Shown here piece after piece: positions 1-9,760 of a DNA stretch of 64,000 nt (the stretch's first letter is position 1; each line of letters starts with the position of its first letter). A program made the position numbers and the translations under genes. Source of the stretch: Acidimicrobiia bacterium (GTDB lineage: Bacteria; Actinomycetota; Acidimicrobiia; IMCC26256; PALSA-610). The notes under the pieces are model-generated. The model was not told where the DNA came from. It did not search any database and saw only the letters and a list, made by a program, of their open reading frames with translations. The stretch spans positions 191,001-255,000 of the forward strand of contig JAOSJK010000012.1 in NCBI GenBank assembly GCA_027494135.1, written 5' to 3'.

Positions 1-99
1 GAGGGACGCTCGCGTCGCGGGACGCCCGATCCGGAGCCGGTCGAGCGTCCGCTGCTGCAGCGCGTCGCGTCACGCGCGAAGCGGGCACTCGGACGCTAG
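1..99 (+). CDS. C-terminal end of an unidentified protein (partial)
   Basis: Frame 1 is open from the first base of the window to a TAG, giving 32 residues ending KRALGR. The tail is rich in Arg and Pro and shows no recognisable domain. It would converge with the ROK kinase gene that ends 22 bases further on. The fragment is too short to assign and could be a chance open frame. Confidence 0.35.
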   Translation, partial: EGRSRRGTPDPEPVERPLLQRVASRAKRALGR

Positions 100-121
100 C
101 GCGCAGTAAGCGCGGAGCGTC

Positions 122-1078
122 TCACACGAGGTCGCGTGCGAGGAGCGCCGCGCCCATGGCCCCGGCGCGCTCACCCAGCACCGCCGGGACGATCGGGATA
201 GGAGGCCTGTAGTCGACTCCCTCGAGATGTTCCGAGAACGCCTCGCGCAGAGGGACGAACAGCAGGTCGCCCATCGAGACGAGGCCGCCGGCGATCACGA
301 TCCGCTCCGGGTCGAGGATGTTCGCCAACCCCGCCAGACCGAGAGCGACGTTCTCCGAGTACCGGCGCAGGAGTGCAAGCGCCTCCGGATCCCCCTCGGA
401 GGCGGCGGCTACGGCCGAACGCCCGTCGACGCCTGCGGCCCCTCCTTCCGCTGCGGCGAGCATCCGCGCACCCCGCCCCGCACTCACTTCGTCGCGGGCC
501 ATCCGCCCGAGAGCGGAACCGGAGGCGATCGCCTCCCAGTGCCCACGCTCGCCACAGGCGCACATCGGGCCTTCGCGCTCGACCGTGAAGTGGCCGATCT
601 CACCCGAGAATCCGTTGGCGCCCCTGTAGAGCCGTCCTCCCAGCACCATGCCGCCCCCGATCCCTGTCCCCAACGTGACCAGGAGCATGTCGTCGACCCC
701 CGCGGCCGCGCCGAGGGCCGCCTCGCCCCACGCCGCGACGTTGGCATCGTTGTCCACCACCACCGGTAGTCCGGTTCGACCGGCCAGCGCGGCGCGGACC
801 GGGGCGAGCACGACGTCGGGGACGTTCGGCCCGTAGCGCAGCGCCCCTTCGGCGTCCACCAGCCCCGCGATGCCCACGCCCACGGCCCCGAGAGCCCTCC
901 CAGCCTCCCGCTCGATCTCCGAGATCATCTCGCTCGAGACGTCGAGGACGCGCCCGAAGCCCTCGGGACTGTCGCGCCGGACCTCGGCCACGACCTCAGC
1001 GTCGTCGGTGAGCGCGACGCCGAGGATCTTGGTACCTCCGATGTCGAGGCCCACGGTGAGCGGCTCGGGCGTGATCAT
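122..1078 (-). CDS. ROK-family sugar kinase (glucokinase-like)
   Basis: A cytoplasmic ATP-dependent hexose kinase of the ROK family, 318 aa, the usual length. The N-terminus has the phosphate-binding motif VGLDIGGTKILG (residues about 9-20). The second phosphate loop GTGIGGGMVLGG is near residue 137, followed by the ROK signature region with GEIGH and CACGERGHWEAIASG. The signature normally reads CxCGxxGCxE; here the third cysteine of the zinc site is His. The gene is last in a minus-strand cluster and starts directly after the stop of the 87-aa gene upstream, so it is probably translated from the same mRNA. Glucose is the likely substrate by family, but specificity cannot be read from sequence. 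Confidence 0.93.
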   Translation of the reverse strand: MITPEPLTVGLDIGGTKILGVALTDDAEVVAEVRRDSPEGFGRVLDVSSEMISEIEREAGRALGAVGVGIAGLVDAEGALRYGPNVPDVVLAPVRAALAGRTGLPVVVDNDANVAAWGEAALGAAAGVDDMLLVTLGTGIGGGMVLGGRLYRGANGFSGEIGHFTVEREGPMCACGERGHWEAIASGSALGRMARDEVSAGRGARMLAAAEGGAAGVDGRSAVAAASEGDPEALALLRRYSENVALGLAGLANILDPERIVIAGGLVSMGDLLFVPLREAFSEHLEGVDYRPPIPIVPAVLGERAGAMGAALLARDLV

Positions 1079-1342
1079 TCAGCCGATGTCGATCCGCCGC
1101 ACCCGGCCCTCGCCCACGCGGCGCGCCGCCGCCTCGCGCCGCGACTCGATCACCTCGTCGGCGGCGTCGATCACTGCACGTGCGACCTCGATCATCTCGT
1201 GCGCGGCGTTCAACAGGTGCTCCGTCGCGTCGGGCTGCGAGCCCTGCAGCGTGAGGAAGAACCCGCCGATCGGGCACGCGTAGCACTCGTCGTGCCTCTC
1301 GGCCTCACCCTCGCGGGGCGCGCCATCCGCAGCACCGCTCAA
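1079..1342 (-). CDS. Small cysteine-containing protein of unknown function
   Basis: An 87-aa acidic protein. Its start overlaps the end of the ArsA-like gene by 4 bases (ATGA), and its stop abuts the ROK kinase start, so it sits inside an operon and is very likely real. It has a CYACP motif near residue 20, then an amphipathic alpha-helical middle (HEMIEVARAVIDAADEVIE) and a basic tail. Similar small proteins lie beside ROK glucokinase and ArsA genes in other actinobacteria (recollection, not checked). The CxxC could bind a metal or form a disulfide. No function is assigned. Confidence 0.75.
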   Translation of the reverse strand: MSGAADGAPREGEAERHDECYACPIGGFFLTLQGSQPDATEHLLNAAHEMIEVARAVIDAADEVIESRREAAARRVGEGRVRRIDIG

Positions 1343-2506
1343 GGCTCCACGAACTCCACCTCGAGGCGCTCCCCGGCGAAGCGAGCACCCGCGATCTCGC
1401 GCCGAGCGAGGCTGTCGGGAAGCACGATCGCGCGCCGATGCGGTCCCACGGCGAGGAAGAGCTCGCCGTCGCCGCTGCCGAGATCGATGTCGCCCTTCTC
1501 CGCGAACGGAAGGTGCAGAGAGAGAACAAGAGACTCATCGCTCGCCTCGACCCTCATCGGCTCGACCTCGGCGAGCCGGTCGGCGGGACTCTCGAGCCCG
1601 TACAGGTGACCGGCGAACTCAGAGAGGTGCTCCAAGCCGACGAGCTCGTGCCCCGCGAGGTCGGCCCTCAGGACCGGCAACGGGGCGAAGGCTTCCTCGA
1701 CAGTCGTGATGTGGGCGGCCTGCGCGGCCTTCCAGCGGTCGAACCAGGGGGTCACCGACCGAGTCGGGGAGCATCCTGTTCGCGACCACCGCGTCGACGT
1801 GGTATCCGTAGAGCGAGAGGTACGTGAACGTGCGACGCGCCTCGGCCACCACCATGCGCTCCGGGTTCACCACCAAGCGAGCAGAGGTCGTCGCGCCGTC
1901 CGTGAGCAGCTCGCGTACACCGTCGAGCCGGTCGTAGAACCGGCGCATCGCTGCGAACACCTCGTCGCCGGCCACAGGCACGCGCGTGACGCGAGACATC
2001 AGCGGGCGCGCGAGACGTGTGAAGCGCCTCTGCAGGTCGAAGACCCGCTCCATGTACCAAGCGAGTACATCCGGCAGGGAGAGGAGGCGGAGCGTCTCGG
2101 CCGTCGGCGCGCAGTCGACGACCAGCAGGTCGTACTCCCCCGACGCGGCGAACGACTTGATGTCGGCGAGTGCGAAAACCTCGTCGAGTCCGGGGACGAC
2201 TGCGAGCTCCTCGGCCTCGACGGCGCCGATCCCGGCCCAGTCGAGGAGGTCGATCAGGTACTTGCGGACGTCGTGCCAGGCGTCCTCGAAGCGCAGTCGG
2301 GTGTCGAGCTCCTGCCCCCAGAGCTGTGGCGCAACGGCCGTCGGCTGGTCGCCGAGCCGGACATCGAGCGCGTCGGCGAGCGAGTGGGCGGGGTCGGTGC
2401 TGATGACGACGGTGCGCAGCCCGGATTCGGCCGCACGGAGTGCCGTGGCGGCGGCGACGGTGGTCTTGCCGACACCGCCCTTGCCCGTGAAGAGGAGGAT
2501 GCGCAT
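1339..2506 (-). CDS. ArsA/GET3-like ATPase (frame break)
   Basis: A P-loop ATPase of the ArsA family, about 388 aa once joined. It starts MRILLFTGKGGVGKTT, with a deviant Walker A at the very N-terminus, which fixes the start at 2506. The family motif STDPAHSLADAL and the Walker B-like LLVVDCAPTAETLRLL follow. The C-terminal part reads WFDRWKAAQ... and ends in a small beta-rich domain (about 80 aa) like the Hsp20-type tail of actinobacterial ArsA proteins. The two parts lie in different frames; the break is a run of five G at 1747-1751, and four would restore DPWFDRWK. With the SRPBCC gene upstream this is a common actinobacterial gene pair. Arsenite transport is not implied because no ArsB is present. 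Confidence 0.9.
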
Positions 2507-2568
2507 CGACGGCGAGGCTACAGCGCCTGACCGACCCGTGGCCGGGTCGCGCCGCAGCCTTCCTCGCG

Positions 2569-3013
2569 TCAGGCGACCAGCTCGACCTGCTTCTTGAGCT
2601 CCTTCAAGGCGTTCCCCATGATCAGCCCCGAGGCTCGGCGCTTCACCAGGCCGGGGAGCGGCATCGAGAGCTCGACCGCGAGCTCGTAGTGAATGCGCGT
2701 CGAACTGTCCGAGTCGGGCTCGAAGCGGTAGCTGCCGTCGAGTCGCCGCAGCATGTCGCCCTCCAGCAGCCGCCACGAGAATCCACCCGGAGCCGTCGAA
2801 TAGTCGTAGGCGAGGACGTAGCGGATGCTCTTCCCCAACGCGGCCGCACGGAACTCGACCCGCGTACCGCGCCCCTCGTCATCGTGCTCCAGGACCGTCG
2901 CCGCCTTCACGTCGCGCGCCCACTCCGGATACGACCTCGAAGTCGACTGCAACATCGAAACAGCGGTCCGCCGGTGCTTCGACGCGGATCCGCTCACTCG
3001 CCTGATCGACCAT
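2569..3013 (-). CDS. SRPBCC (START/polyketide-cyclase-like) protein (frame break)
   Basis: A small hydrophobic-ligand-binding helix-grip protein, about 147 aa. The N-terminus MVDQASERIRVEAPADRCFDV is the classic first strand of the family. After a one-base frame break near 2932-2936, the SYPEWARDVKAATVLEHD segment and the rest follow (YVLAYDYS, RLDGSYRFEP, ending LKELKKQVELVA). Removing one base of the doubled C restores DFESYPEW. It lies 62 bases upstream of the ArsA-like gene and its start overlaps the membrane-protein gene by 20 bases. The ligand is unknown; a lipid or polyketide-like substrate is the family expectation. Confidence 0.85.
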
Positions 3014-3473
3014 GAGACCTCCTCGCGCCGCCTGATCGCGCCGGCCTGGGCGGGTAGGTGCCGTGCAGTGCACCCCAGAGACCCGCGAGCCCAAGTGGCA
3101 GCATAGGTACGAGCACTCCGAACGGATTGGACTTCGCCGTGAGAGCAGTCACGCCGAGGCAGACGGCGAGTGCGCCGAGCAGGCTCACGCGAACGGAGCG
3201 GGGCGCGGAGCGCTGCAGGAAGAAGAGGCTTGCGACGGCGATGTCGTCGCCCCGCGCGGTCCGCCCGACGGCGACCAGGAACGCGTAGACCCAGACCGGC
3301 AGCGACACCAGGAAGAGGGTCAGGTCGACGGCCACGCTCGCGCGCTCCAGTGATTCGATGCCGAGAGCGTAGGGGATGGAAGTCGCCGCGAAGACGCCGT
3401 CGGCAACCCACGCGACGCGGATGATCCGGCGGTGGTCCTGTGTCCGCTCGCCGTCGGTCTCCACGCCGATCAT
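2994..3473 (-). CDS. Small multi-pass membrane protein, unknown
   Basis: A 159-aa protein with about four hydrophobic segments: an N-terminal one after RRIIRVAW, VDLTLFLVSLPVWVYAFLV, VSLLGALAVCLGVTALTA, and GVLVPMLPLGLAGLWGAL. The loops are short and charged. Its stop lies inside the start region of the SRPBCC gene and its start is 10 bases from the end of the PimB-like gene, so it belongs to the cluster. No catalytic motif was recognised. Confidence 0.7.
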   Translation of the reverse strand: MIGVETDGERTQDHRRIIRVAWVADGVFAATSIPYALGIESLERASVAVDLTLFLVSLPVWVYAFLVAVGRTARGDDIAVASLFFLQRSAPRSVRVSLLGALAVCLGVTALTAKSNPFGVLVPMLPLGLAGLWGALHGTYPPRPARSGGARRSHGRSGE

Positions 3474-3482
3474 CCTCGAAGG

Positions 3483-4645
3483 CTACCGATCCAGGATCTC
3501 CCGCGGGGTCAGTGGACGCAGTACGTCCAGGTTTCCCGCAGCGAGGGGACGGAGGCGATCGGCGAGGACCTCGTACGAGAACTCCGTCACGGCACGCCGG
3601 CGCGCAGCACGTCCGAGTGCCACGCGCAGCGCTCCGTCGCCGAGGATCCGATCCAGCGCCGAGCGGACGGCGTCCACGTCGCGCGGCGGTACGACGAACC
3701 CGGTCTCTCCGTCGGCGACCGCTTCGTGCGATCCCCCGCTGAGTCCCGCGACCTGTGGCACGCCGCAGGCGGCGGCCTCGAGGAAGACGATGCCGAATCC
3801 CTCGGCCTCCAGGCCGGCCCACCGATCTCGACAGAGCATGGCGTATACGTCTGCGCACGCGTACAGGCCCGGCAGCTCGGAGTCGGGAACACGGCCGAGG
3901 AACTGAACGCGCCCCGCCACTCCCGACTTCTCGGCGCACCGCTCCAGCCGTACCCGGTCGCGCCCCGCGCCGCCGATGGCCAGGACCACCGAGTCGTCCA
4001 ACCCGGACAGTGCCTCGATGAGCACGTCGAAGCCCTTGCGCGGAACCAGCCGGGAGAGACCCAGGATGAGCGGCCGGGAGGGGTCGAGACCGAACCGGCA
4101 CCTCACGCGGCGCCGCTCCTCGGGATCCGCCGGCGGTGCGAATCGATCGACGTCCACCCCCGGCGGGATGACGACGCCGTCGAGCGTGCGCCCGGCCGCC
4201 CTGGTCGCGGCGCGCGCCGGATACCGACCGGCGGCGACGATCCCCGCGGCGCCGGTGAGGACCCGCCGCGACAGCAGCCCCGACACGGGGAGTCGGGACG
4301 GCAGCGTGACCTCGGCGCCGTGAGCGATCACCACGTGCGGTGCCGACCGGAGGCGGCGCCCGACGATACCGAGCGGAAGCATCGGGTCGACGAAGATCAC
4401 GTCGGCCGCTATCTCCATCGCGAGCGAGTCGATCCGACGAGCGAGCGACGGCGTGGGCAGCAGGACCTTCTCAGGCGTCCGCTCGATCCGGAACGCCACC
4501 GAGGCGTCCCACTCGTCGGCCCCACGGAAGGGTGTGGTGAGCACGGTCGTCTCTCCGGGGGCAGCCGGCGCCAGAGCTCGTACAGGTACGACTGGATCCC
4601 ACCGTGCTTCGGCGGGAAGTCGTTGGTCACCAGCAGCGAGGTCAC
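3483..4645 (-). CDS. GT4 glycosyltransferase, PimB-like mannosyltransferase (frame break)
   Basis: A GT-B fold retaining glycosyltransferase, about 388 aa. The N-terminus MTSLLVTNDFPPKHGGIQSY is typical of GDP-mannose-dependent PimB-type enzymes that add mannose to phosphatidylinositol mannosides at the inner face of the membrane. The C-terminal nucleotide-sugar domain has GLSRLVPRKGFDVLIEAL and the EX7E motif in EGFGIVFLEAAACG. The frame breaks at a run of five G at 4557-4561; six would restore LPPGETTVLTTPF. Mannosyl transfer to an inositol lipid is inferred from family similarity and from the envelope genes elsewhere in the window. It is the first gene of the minus-strand cluster. Confidence 0.9.
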
Positions 4646-4675
4646 AGGCCGCGATGCTACGGGTCCGCCCGCCGC

Positions 4676-5858
4676 TCACGCCGGTGTCGGCTCCGGCAGG
4701 ATGCCTCCGCGTTCGCGCAGGTCGGCCGCCCCTCGCAGGTAGAAGAAGCCCGCACAGGAGAGGATCGCGCCGGTGGCGAACGCCCCCCTGTAGCCGGTCA
4801 TCGCGGCGACGGCGCCGCACAGCATCGCGCCGAGCCCCTGCGACAAGTCGAAGAACGACGAGAAGGTCCCCACCACAGAGGCCCTCTCCGAGTCGTCGAC
4901 CCCGTCGAGGGCGAGGAGCAGCAGCGCCGGGTACATCAACGACATCCCCGCCGCGTACAGGACCGTGCCGACCACCAGGCCCGCGACCGTGCCCCTACGC
5001 GGCCATGGCCGCTGTTCCCAGAGCGCCGAGTGCGAGCGCGGCGCTCCCGGCCCGGCGCGACCCGAGCGTGTCGGGCAGGCGCGCCCCGAATATGCGCACC
5101 GCGAGCACGAGCACGCCGTACAACATGAAGATCCCCCCGGAGCCCGACAGGCCGAGGTCGTCTACGTATAGGGGAACGAACGCCCAGTAGCCCGCGAGCC
5201 CGACGAGGCCCAGGAAGAGCACCAGGCCCGGACCGAGAGCGGCCCGGTGCAGCAGGTGCGTCGAGGTTCCGGCGTGAGCCCTCGGTCGTTCCACCTCCCG
5301 CGTCAACATCCCGAGGCCCGCGGCGAGCAGTGCGAGCAGCGCCGCGGCCGCCCAAGCGTGCCCGTAGCGATCCTCGCCGAGGACGGCCTCACCGAGCACC
5401 GGGCCGAACGCAAGGCCCCCGTAGACGGCCACCGACCAATACGACACTGCCTCGCCGCGCCTCTCCGGTGGAGCCATGTCGGTGATCATGGTCGCCGCGC
5501 CGACGAAGAAGGCGGCCTCGCCGATTCCCGCTATGAACCGTATCCCCGCCAGCCAGGCAAGCGATTCGACGAGCCCGAACAGCGCGGTCATCACAGCCAC
5601 GACGAGCGCCCCACCGACGACGAGCACGCGTCTCCCGATCCGGTCGCCGATGCGGCCTGCGTACGGGCGCAACAGGACCGCCCCTACCGCGAACGTCCCC
5701 ACCCCCACGCCGACGGCGACGCTGCCACCGCCCAGTGGCCCCTCCACGTAGCGCGGGATCACAGGAGAGAGCATCGTGAGCGCGAGGAAGTAGGCGAGTC
5801 CGGCCGCCACCACCAGGACGAACTGGCCCGTTATCAGGCGTCCGCCGGGGCGGCTCAC
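4676..5858 (-). CDS. MFS transporter (frame break)
   Basis: A 12-helix major facilitator superfamily permease, about 393 aa. The first helix is VLVVAAGLAYFLALTMLSPVIPRYV. The motif-A loop YAGRIGDRIGRRVLV lies between helices 2 and 3, and MITDMAPPERRGEAVSYWS matches the helix 4-5 loop. The C-terminal third is in another frame after about 4997-5003 (RRGTVAGLVVGTVLYAAGMSLMYPALLLL). The start overlaps the stop of the enoyl-CoA hydratase gene by 4 bases. A proton-coupled drug or metabolite exporter is the usual role; the substrate is unknown. Confidence 0.88.
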
Positions 5859-6529
5859 ACGTCGAGGCGGCCGTCGACCACGGTGGCCGCGCGCCGGTTC
5901 GCCTTCGCCTTGGTCCGCATCAGCACCTCACGTGGCGCTTCTGCGATCATCGACGCGTACCGGCGCGCCTCCTCCATCAGCCGGGCGGGTGGCACCACGG
6001 CCGACACGAGATGGAGTCGCAGTGCCTCGTCGGCCTCGACGGCGCGTCCGGTCAGTGCGAGATCCTTCGCCACTGCCGAGCCGACGAGGTCGAGGAGCGG
6101 CGTGTACACGACGTCGGAGAACGTGTGCTCCGGGTGGGCGAAGCGAGTCCCTTCGGCAGCTATGCGCAGGTCGCACATGACCGCAAGGTCGAAGCCGCCG
6201 GCGAGCGCCGGACCGTTCAGGGCGGCGATGGTGGGGAGCGGGAACTCGAGCCACGCCTTGTGCCACTGCTCGCTCGCCCCCCAGAACGTGTCGGCGTCGA
6301 TCTCCCCGGCAGCGACGGCCTCGAACTCCTTCAGGTCGTAGCCGGCGGAGAAGACCGCACCGTCGCCGGTGACGATCACGACCTTGACCGCGTCGTCGGC
6401 GGCGAGCGCCCCGAGCACACCGACGATCTCGTCCCTCATCGACATCGAGAGCGCATTGCGCTTCTCGACCCGGGAGAGCGTGATCGTCGCAATCCCGCCC
6501 GAGGGCCCAATCACCTCCACGTCCGCCAT
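5855..6529 (-). CDS. Enoyl-CoA hydratase/isomerase family protein
   Basis: A crotonase-fold enzyme of 224 aa starting MADVEVIGPSGGIATITLS. It has the CoA-binding and oxyanion-hole segments FSAGYDLKEF (residues about 60-70) and ALNGPALAGGFDLAVMCD (about 100). The catalytic positions downstream read HTFSDV and do not match the two glutamates of a classical hydratase, so the reaction may be an isomerisation or something else. The ORF track start at 6619 is rejected because the upstream 30 residues are Arg/Gly-rich and unrelated to the family. The stop overlaps the start of the MFS gene. Confidence 0.92.
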   Translation of the reverse strand: MADVEVIGPSGGIATITLSRVEKRNALSMSMRDEIVGVLGALAADDAVKVVIVTGDGAVFSAGYDLKEFEAVAAGEIDADTFWGASEQWHKAWLEFPLPTIAALNGPALAGGFDLAVMCDLRIAAEGTRFAHPEHTFSDVVYTPLLDLVGSAVAKDLALTGRAVEADEALRLHLVSAVVPPARLMEEARRYASMIAEAPREVLMRTKAKANRRAATVVDGRLDV

Positions 6530-6583
6530 CACCGCTCCTCGTCTCGCCCTCCGGGGCACCATGACCCCGAGATCCGAACGCGA

Positions 6584-6610
6584 GGCGGCCCGGGCAGTGC
6601 CCGGGCCGCC
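6584..6610. terminator. GC-rich hairpin downstream of the Liv-type operon
   Basis: A perfect 12-bp inverted repeat (GGCGGCCCGGGC / GCCCGGGCCGCC) with a 3-base loop lies in the 231-base gap between the end of the MFS-ABC fusion gene and the start of the enoyl-CoA hydratase gene. No T-run follows on either strand, so it would be an actinobacterial-style hairpin terminator, if it terminates at all. Nothing else was recognised in this gap. Confidence 0.55.
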
Positions 6611-6760
6611 CCACAGCACAACCGGCGGGGGATCCGGTCGGCTCGACTGCCGGTCTGGCGGGGGTCCTGACCTGGCAGCCGGATCTGTTGACGTGGCGCC
6701 ATGATATCCGTCTGGGTGCGCCCGGCTCGACGGGAGTATCTGCGCTCGCCGTCGGCGATG

Positions 6761-9760
6761 TCAAGGTGGGCCGGCGGGAACCTCCCGCTCTCCCCAACCC
6801 CTGCCGAGGTACGACTCCACGACGGCGGGGTGGGCCAGGACATCAGCGGGCGTACCGACGGCGATCACCTCGCCGGCGTCGAGAGCGACCAATCGATCGG
6901 CGAGCCCCGACAGCAGCGTCATGTCGTGCTCGATGACGAGGAGGCTGCAGTCGAGCTCCGCCTGCACCGAGCGGAGCAGCGGACCGAGCGCCTCGGTCTC
7001 ACGCTGCGCGATTCCCGACGACGGCTCGTCCAGCATCAGCACGAACGGGCGCGACGCGAGCTGGACTCCTACGTCGACGACCCGGCGAGTTCCGGTCGAG
7101 AGCTCGCCTACGAACTTGTCCCTGTAGTCGCCGAGCCCGAGCAGATCGATCAGCTCGTCGACGCGTGCCGCGATGTCGGCCTCCGAGTCGCTCACCACCG
7201 GTAGTCTGAAGAACGCCGGGAGCGCCGCACGCACCGCCACCTCCGGTTCACACCCGGTCGCGATCGCCTCTGCAACGGTGAGGGACGGCCAGAGGATCGC
7301 GCTCTGGAACGAACGACCGAGCCCGCGTCGGGCTCTCGCGTGCGGTGCAAGCCCGGTGACATCCTCGCCGTCGAGGAGAACCTGGCCGGCGTTGAGGTCC
7401 TGGAAGCCGGACACGAGGTCGAGGATCGTCGTCTTGCCCGCTCCGTTCGGTCCGATGAGGCCTAGGATCTCGCCCTCGTGCAACGAGAACGAGACGTCGG
7501 CGACGGCCGCCAGGCCCCCGTAACGCTTGGTGATCTCACAGACCTCGAGAACCACTGGCTTCGCCTCGAGCACAGAGGCGCGCTCCCGTTGCGCCTCCGG
7601 GCTCCTCGCCTCGGTCGAGCCACCCGGCGCCCCGGACCCCGCCGACGCCGCCGACGCCGCACCGTGCAGGAACACCGACCGCACGAGGTCTCTGCGCTCC
7701 AGCAGCTCCGCCGTCGCACCGCTGAACCGGATCTCTCCCTTCTCCATGAAGACGGCCCTCTCCGCGAGCCGCAACGACGTGGACACCGACTGCTCGACGA
7801 GGATTATCGCTGTGCCCGCGGCGTGGATCGCGGGCACGATCTGGACGAGCTGCTCCACGACGGTCGGCGCCAGTCCGAGTGAGAGCTCGTCGATCATGAG
7901 CAGCTTCGGCCGCGCTATGAAGGCCTGGGCGAGACTGAGCATCTGCTGCTCGCCACCCGAGAGGTTGCCCCCTCCACCTCCCAGCGATCGCGCAGCACCG
8001 GGAAGTACCCGATCACGTCCTCGGTAGCCTGCTCCAGATACACCGGGTCGTCTCGGTACATCCAGCCGGCTATGCGCAGATGCTCGGCGACCGTCAGGGA
8101 GGGAATATCCCGCGGTCACCCGGGACCATCGTCAGTCCGAGGCTCGCCGTGAGCGTCGCGTCGGCGCCCGAAATCTCGCGGCCGTCGAAGATGATGCTCC
8201 CCGCTTGCGAGCGCACAAGCCCGGAGATGGCCTTGAGAAGAGTCGACTTCCCGGCGCCGTTCGTCCCGAGAATCGCGACTATCTCACCGTCGGCGATGTC
8301 GAAGTCGACACCGAAGAGCACCTGGGTACCCGCATAACCGACGTCGAGACCTCGGACGGCGAGTATCTGCGAGTCTCCCTCGAGCCGGCGTCGCCGGATC
8401 TCGGCCTGGGTGCGCGACGAGAGGTTGTTCCGCTCGATATCGGCATTGATGTACCTTCCCGCCGACGCCAGGAGAAAGGAACCGAGCAGGTAGACGGGGA
8501 TGAAGATCAGGATTCCGACGCGCAGGCCGTAGCGATCTCCGATCGACCCGACGATGGGAAGGACGGGGGAGTCCGAGCAGGATCCAGAGGGAGCCGGTCG
8601 CGAAGCCGAGCGTCCGCATGCGCGGAGGGACGGCGAGCGAGATGACTGCGAAGACGCCGGGCAGGAGCATGCCCCCGACCACGGCGTTCCCGATCTGTCC
8701 CGCGATCGCGAAGCCGAGCGCTGGAGAGAGAGCTATCAGGGCGAGGAACCCGCTCGACGCAACGGCAGTCCAGCCGAGCATCAGCATGGCCCGTCCGGGA
8801 TCCCGCACGATCAAGCGCTGCATGATCACGGCCCCGACCAGGAGGCCGATCACCTGCGCAGGCTCCACCGCCGCGAAGATGACGCCCCTACCCCGCGAAC
8901 CGACGTTGTAGACGTCGTCGTAGAAGAGGCTGAGCAGGGTCTGGATGCCTATCGCGGAGGCGGCCAGGAATGGCAAGGAGAAGTAGATGCGTCGCGCGCT
9001 CTCGCTCGCATAGAGCGTCCGGAACGTCTCGGAGAAGGTCGCGGGTACCTCCTCGGTGACGGCTGTCTCCTCGTCGGCTCCGGCGGCGCGCCGCTCGTGC
9101 ACGCCGCGGATCGGCTCCTGCAGCATCAGGGCGAGCACGACGAAGACCAGGCTCGGCACCGCGAAGATGAAGAACGGCGTCTCCCACCCGTATGAGGCGG
9201 CGATGAGGCCCGCCCCGAGCGGCCCGATGAACTGGCCGACCGTGTTCGCGAGTCGGTGCGCGTAGAAGACGCTCGCTCGGCTCTCCTGCGGGTAGTAGTC
9301 GGCGAGGAGGCTGTTGTGCGTAGCGTTGAAGGTCTTGCCGAGTGCCGAGCCACCGCGCGACGTACATCAGCGCCAGGCTCGACACGAGTCCGGCCACACC
9401 GGTGAGCATCGTGAACAGGGCCCAGATGCCTGCGCCCAGACCCGCCATGCGGGTCCGGTTCCTACGGTCGGCCCAGTACGCGATGGGGAGCTCGAGGAGC
9501 AGACCGACCGGGATGATCGCAGCGGCGAGCGTGGTCACACCGGTGACGCCGAGTCCGAAGTGATCCTTGATCTCCGGTGTGAGCACTGCGAACGCGGCCC
9601 GGTCCAGCTCGTCGACCGCGTTCAAGCCGAAGAGAACCGCCAACGGGAAGATCGGGGCCGCTCCCACGACCCTGCGGAGGCTCAGCCGCTCTCGCCAGGG
9701 CTTCTTCACTCCCATTGCGGCATCGGGTCCCACCACGGCGTCGTCGTCCGGGGTCGTCAT
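6761..9760 (-). CDS. MFS permease fused to LivF-type and LivG-type ATPases (frame breaks)
   Basis: A roughly 1000-aa fusion. Residues about 1-440 are an MFS permease (motif A as YWADRRNRTRM, twelve predicted helices, the last being VGILIFIPVYLLGSFLLAS). Residues about 465-690 are a LivF-type ABC ATPase (Walker A GTNGAGKST, signature LSGGEQQM, Walker B LLMIDELSLGLAP). Residues about 735-995 are a LivG-type ATPase (Walker A GPNGAGKTT, atypical signature LSTGTRR, Walker B FVLMLDEPSSG, H-loop IEHDM). Frame breaks occur near 9350, 8565-8569, 8100 and 7975. The linker from the last MFS helix into the LivF domain is open in one frame and holds no ATG, GTG or TTG, so the ATPase cannot start separately there. 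The LivF-LivG junction is in one unbroken ORF. The start overlaps the LivHM stop by 4 bases. Confidence 0.88.

Noticed and set aside
1339-2506. Arsenite resistance function for the ArsA-like protein
   Set aside because: No arsB, arsR or arsC is nearby, and the SRPBCC-ArsA-ROK context is a housekeeping-type neighbourhood.
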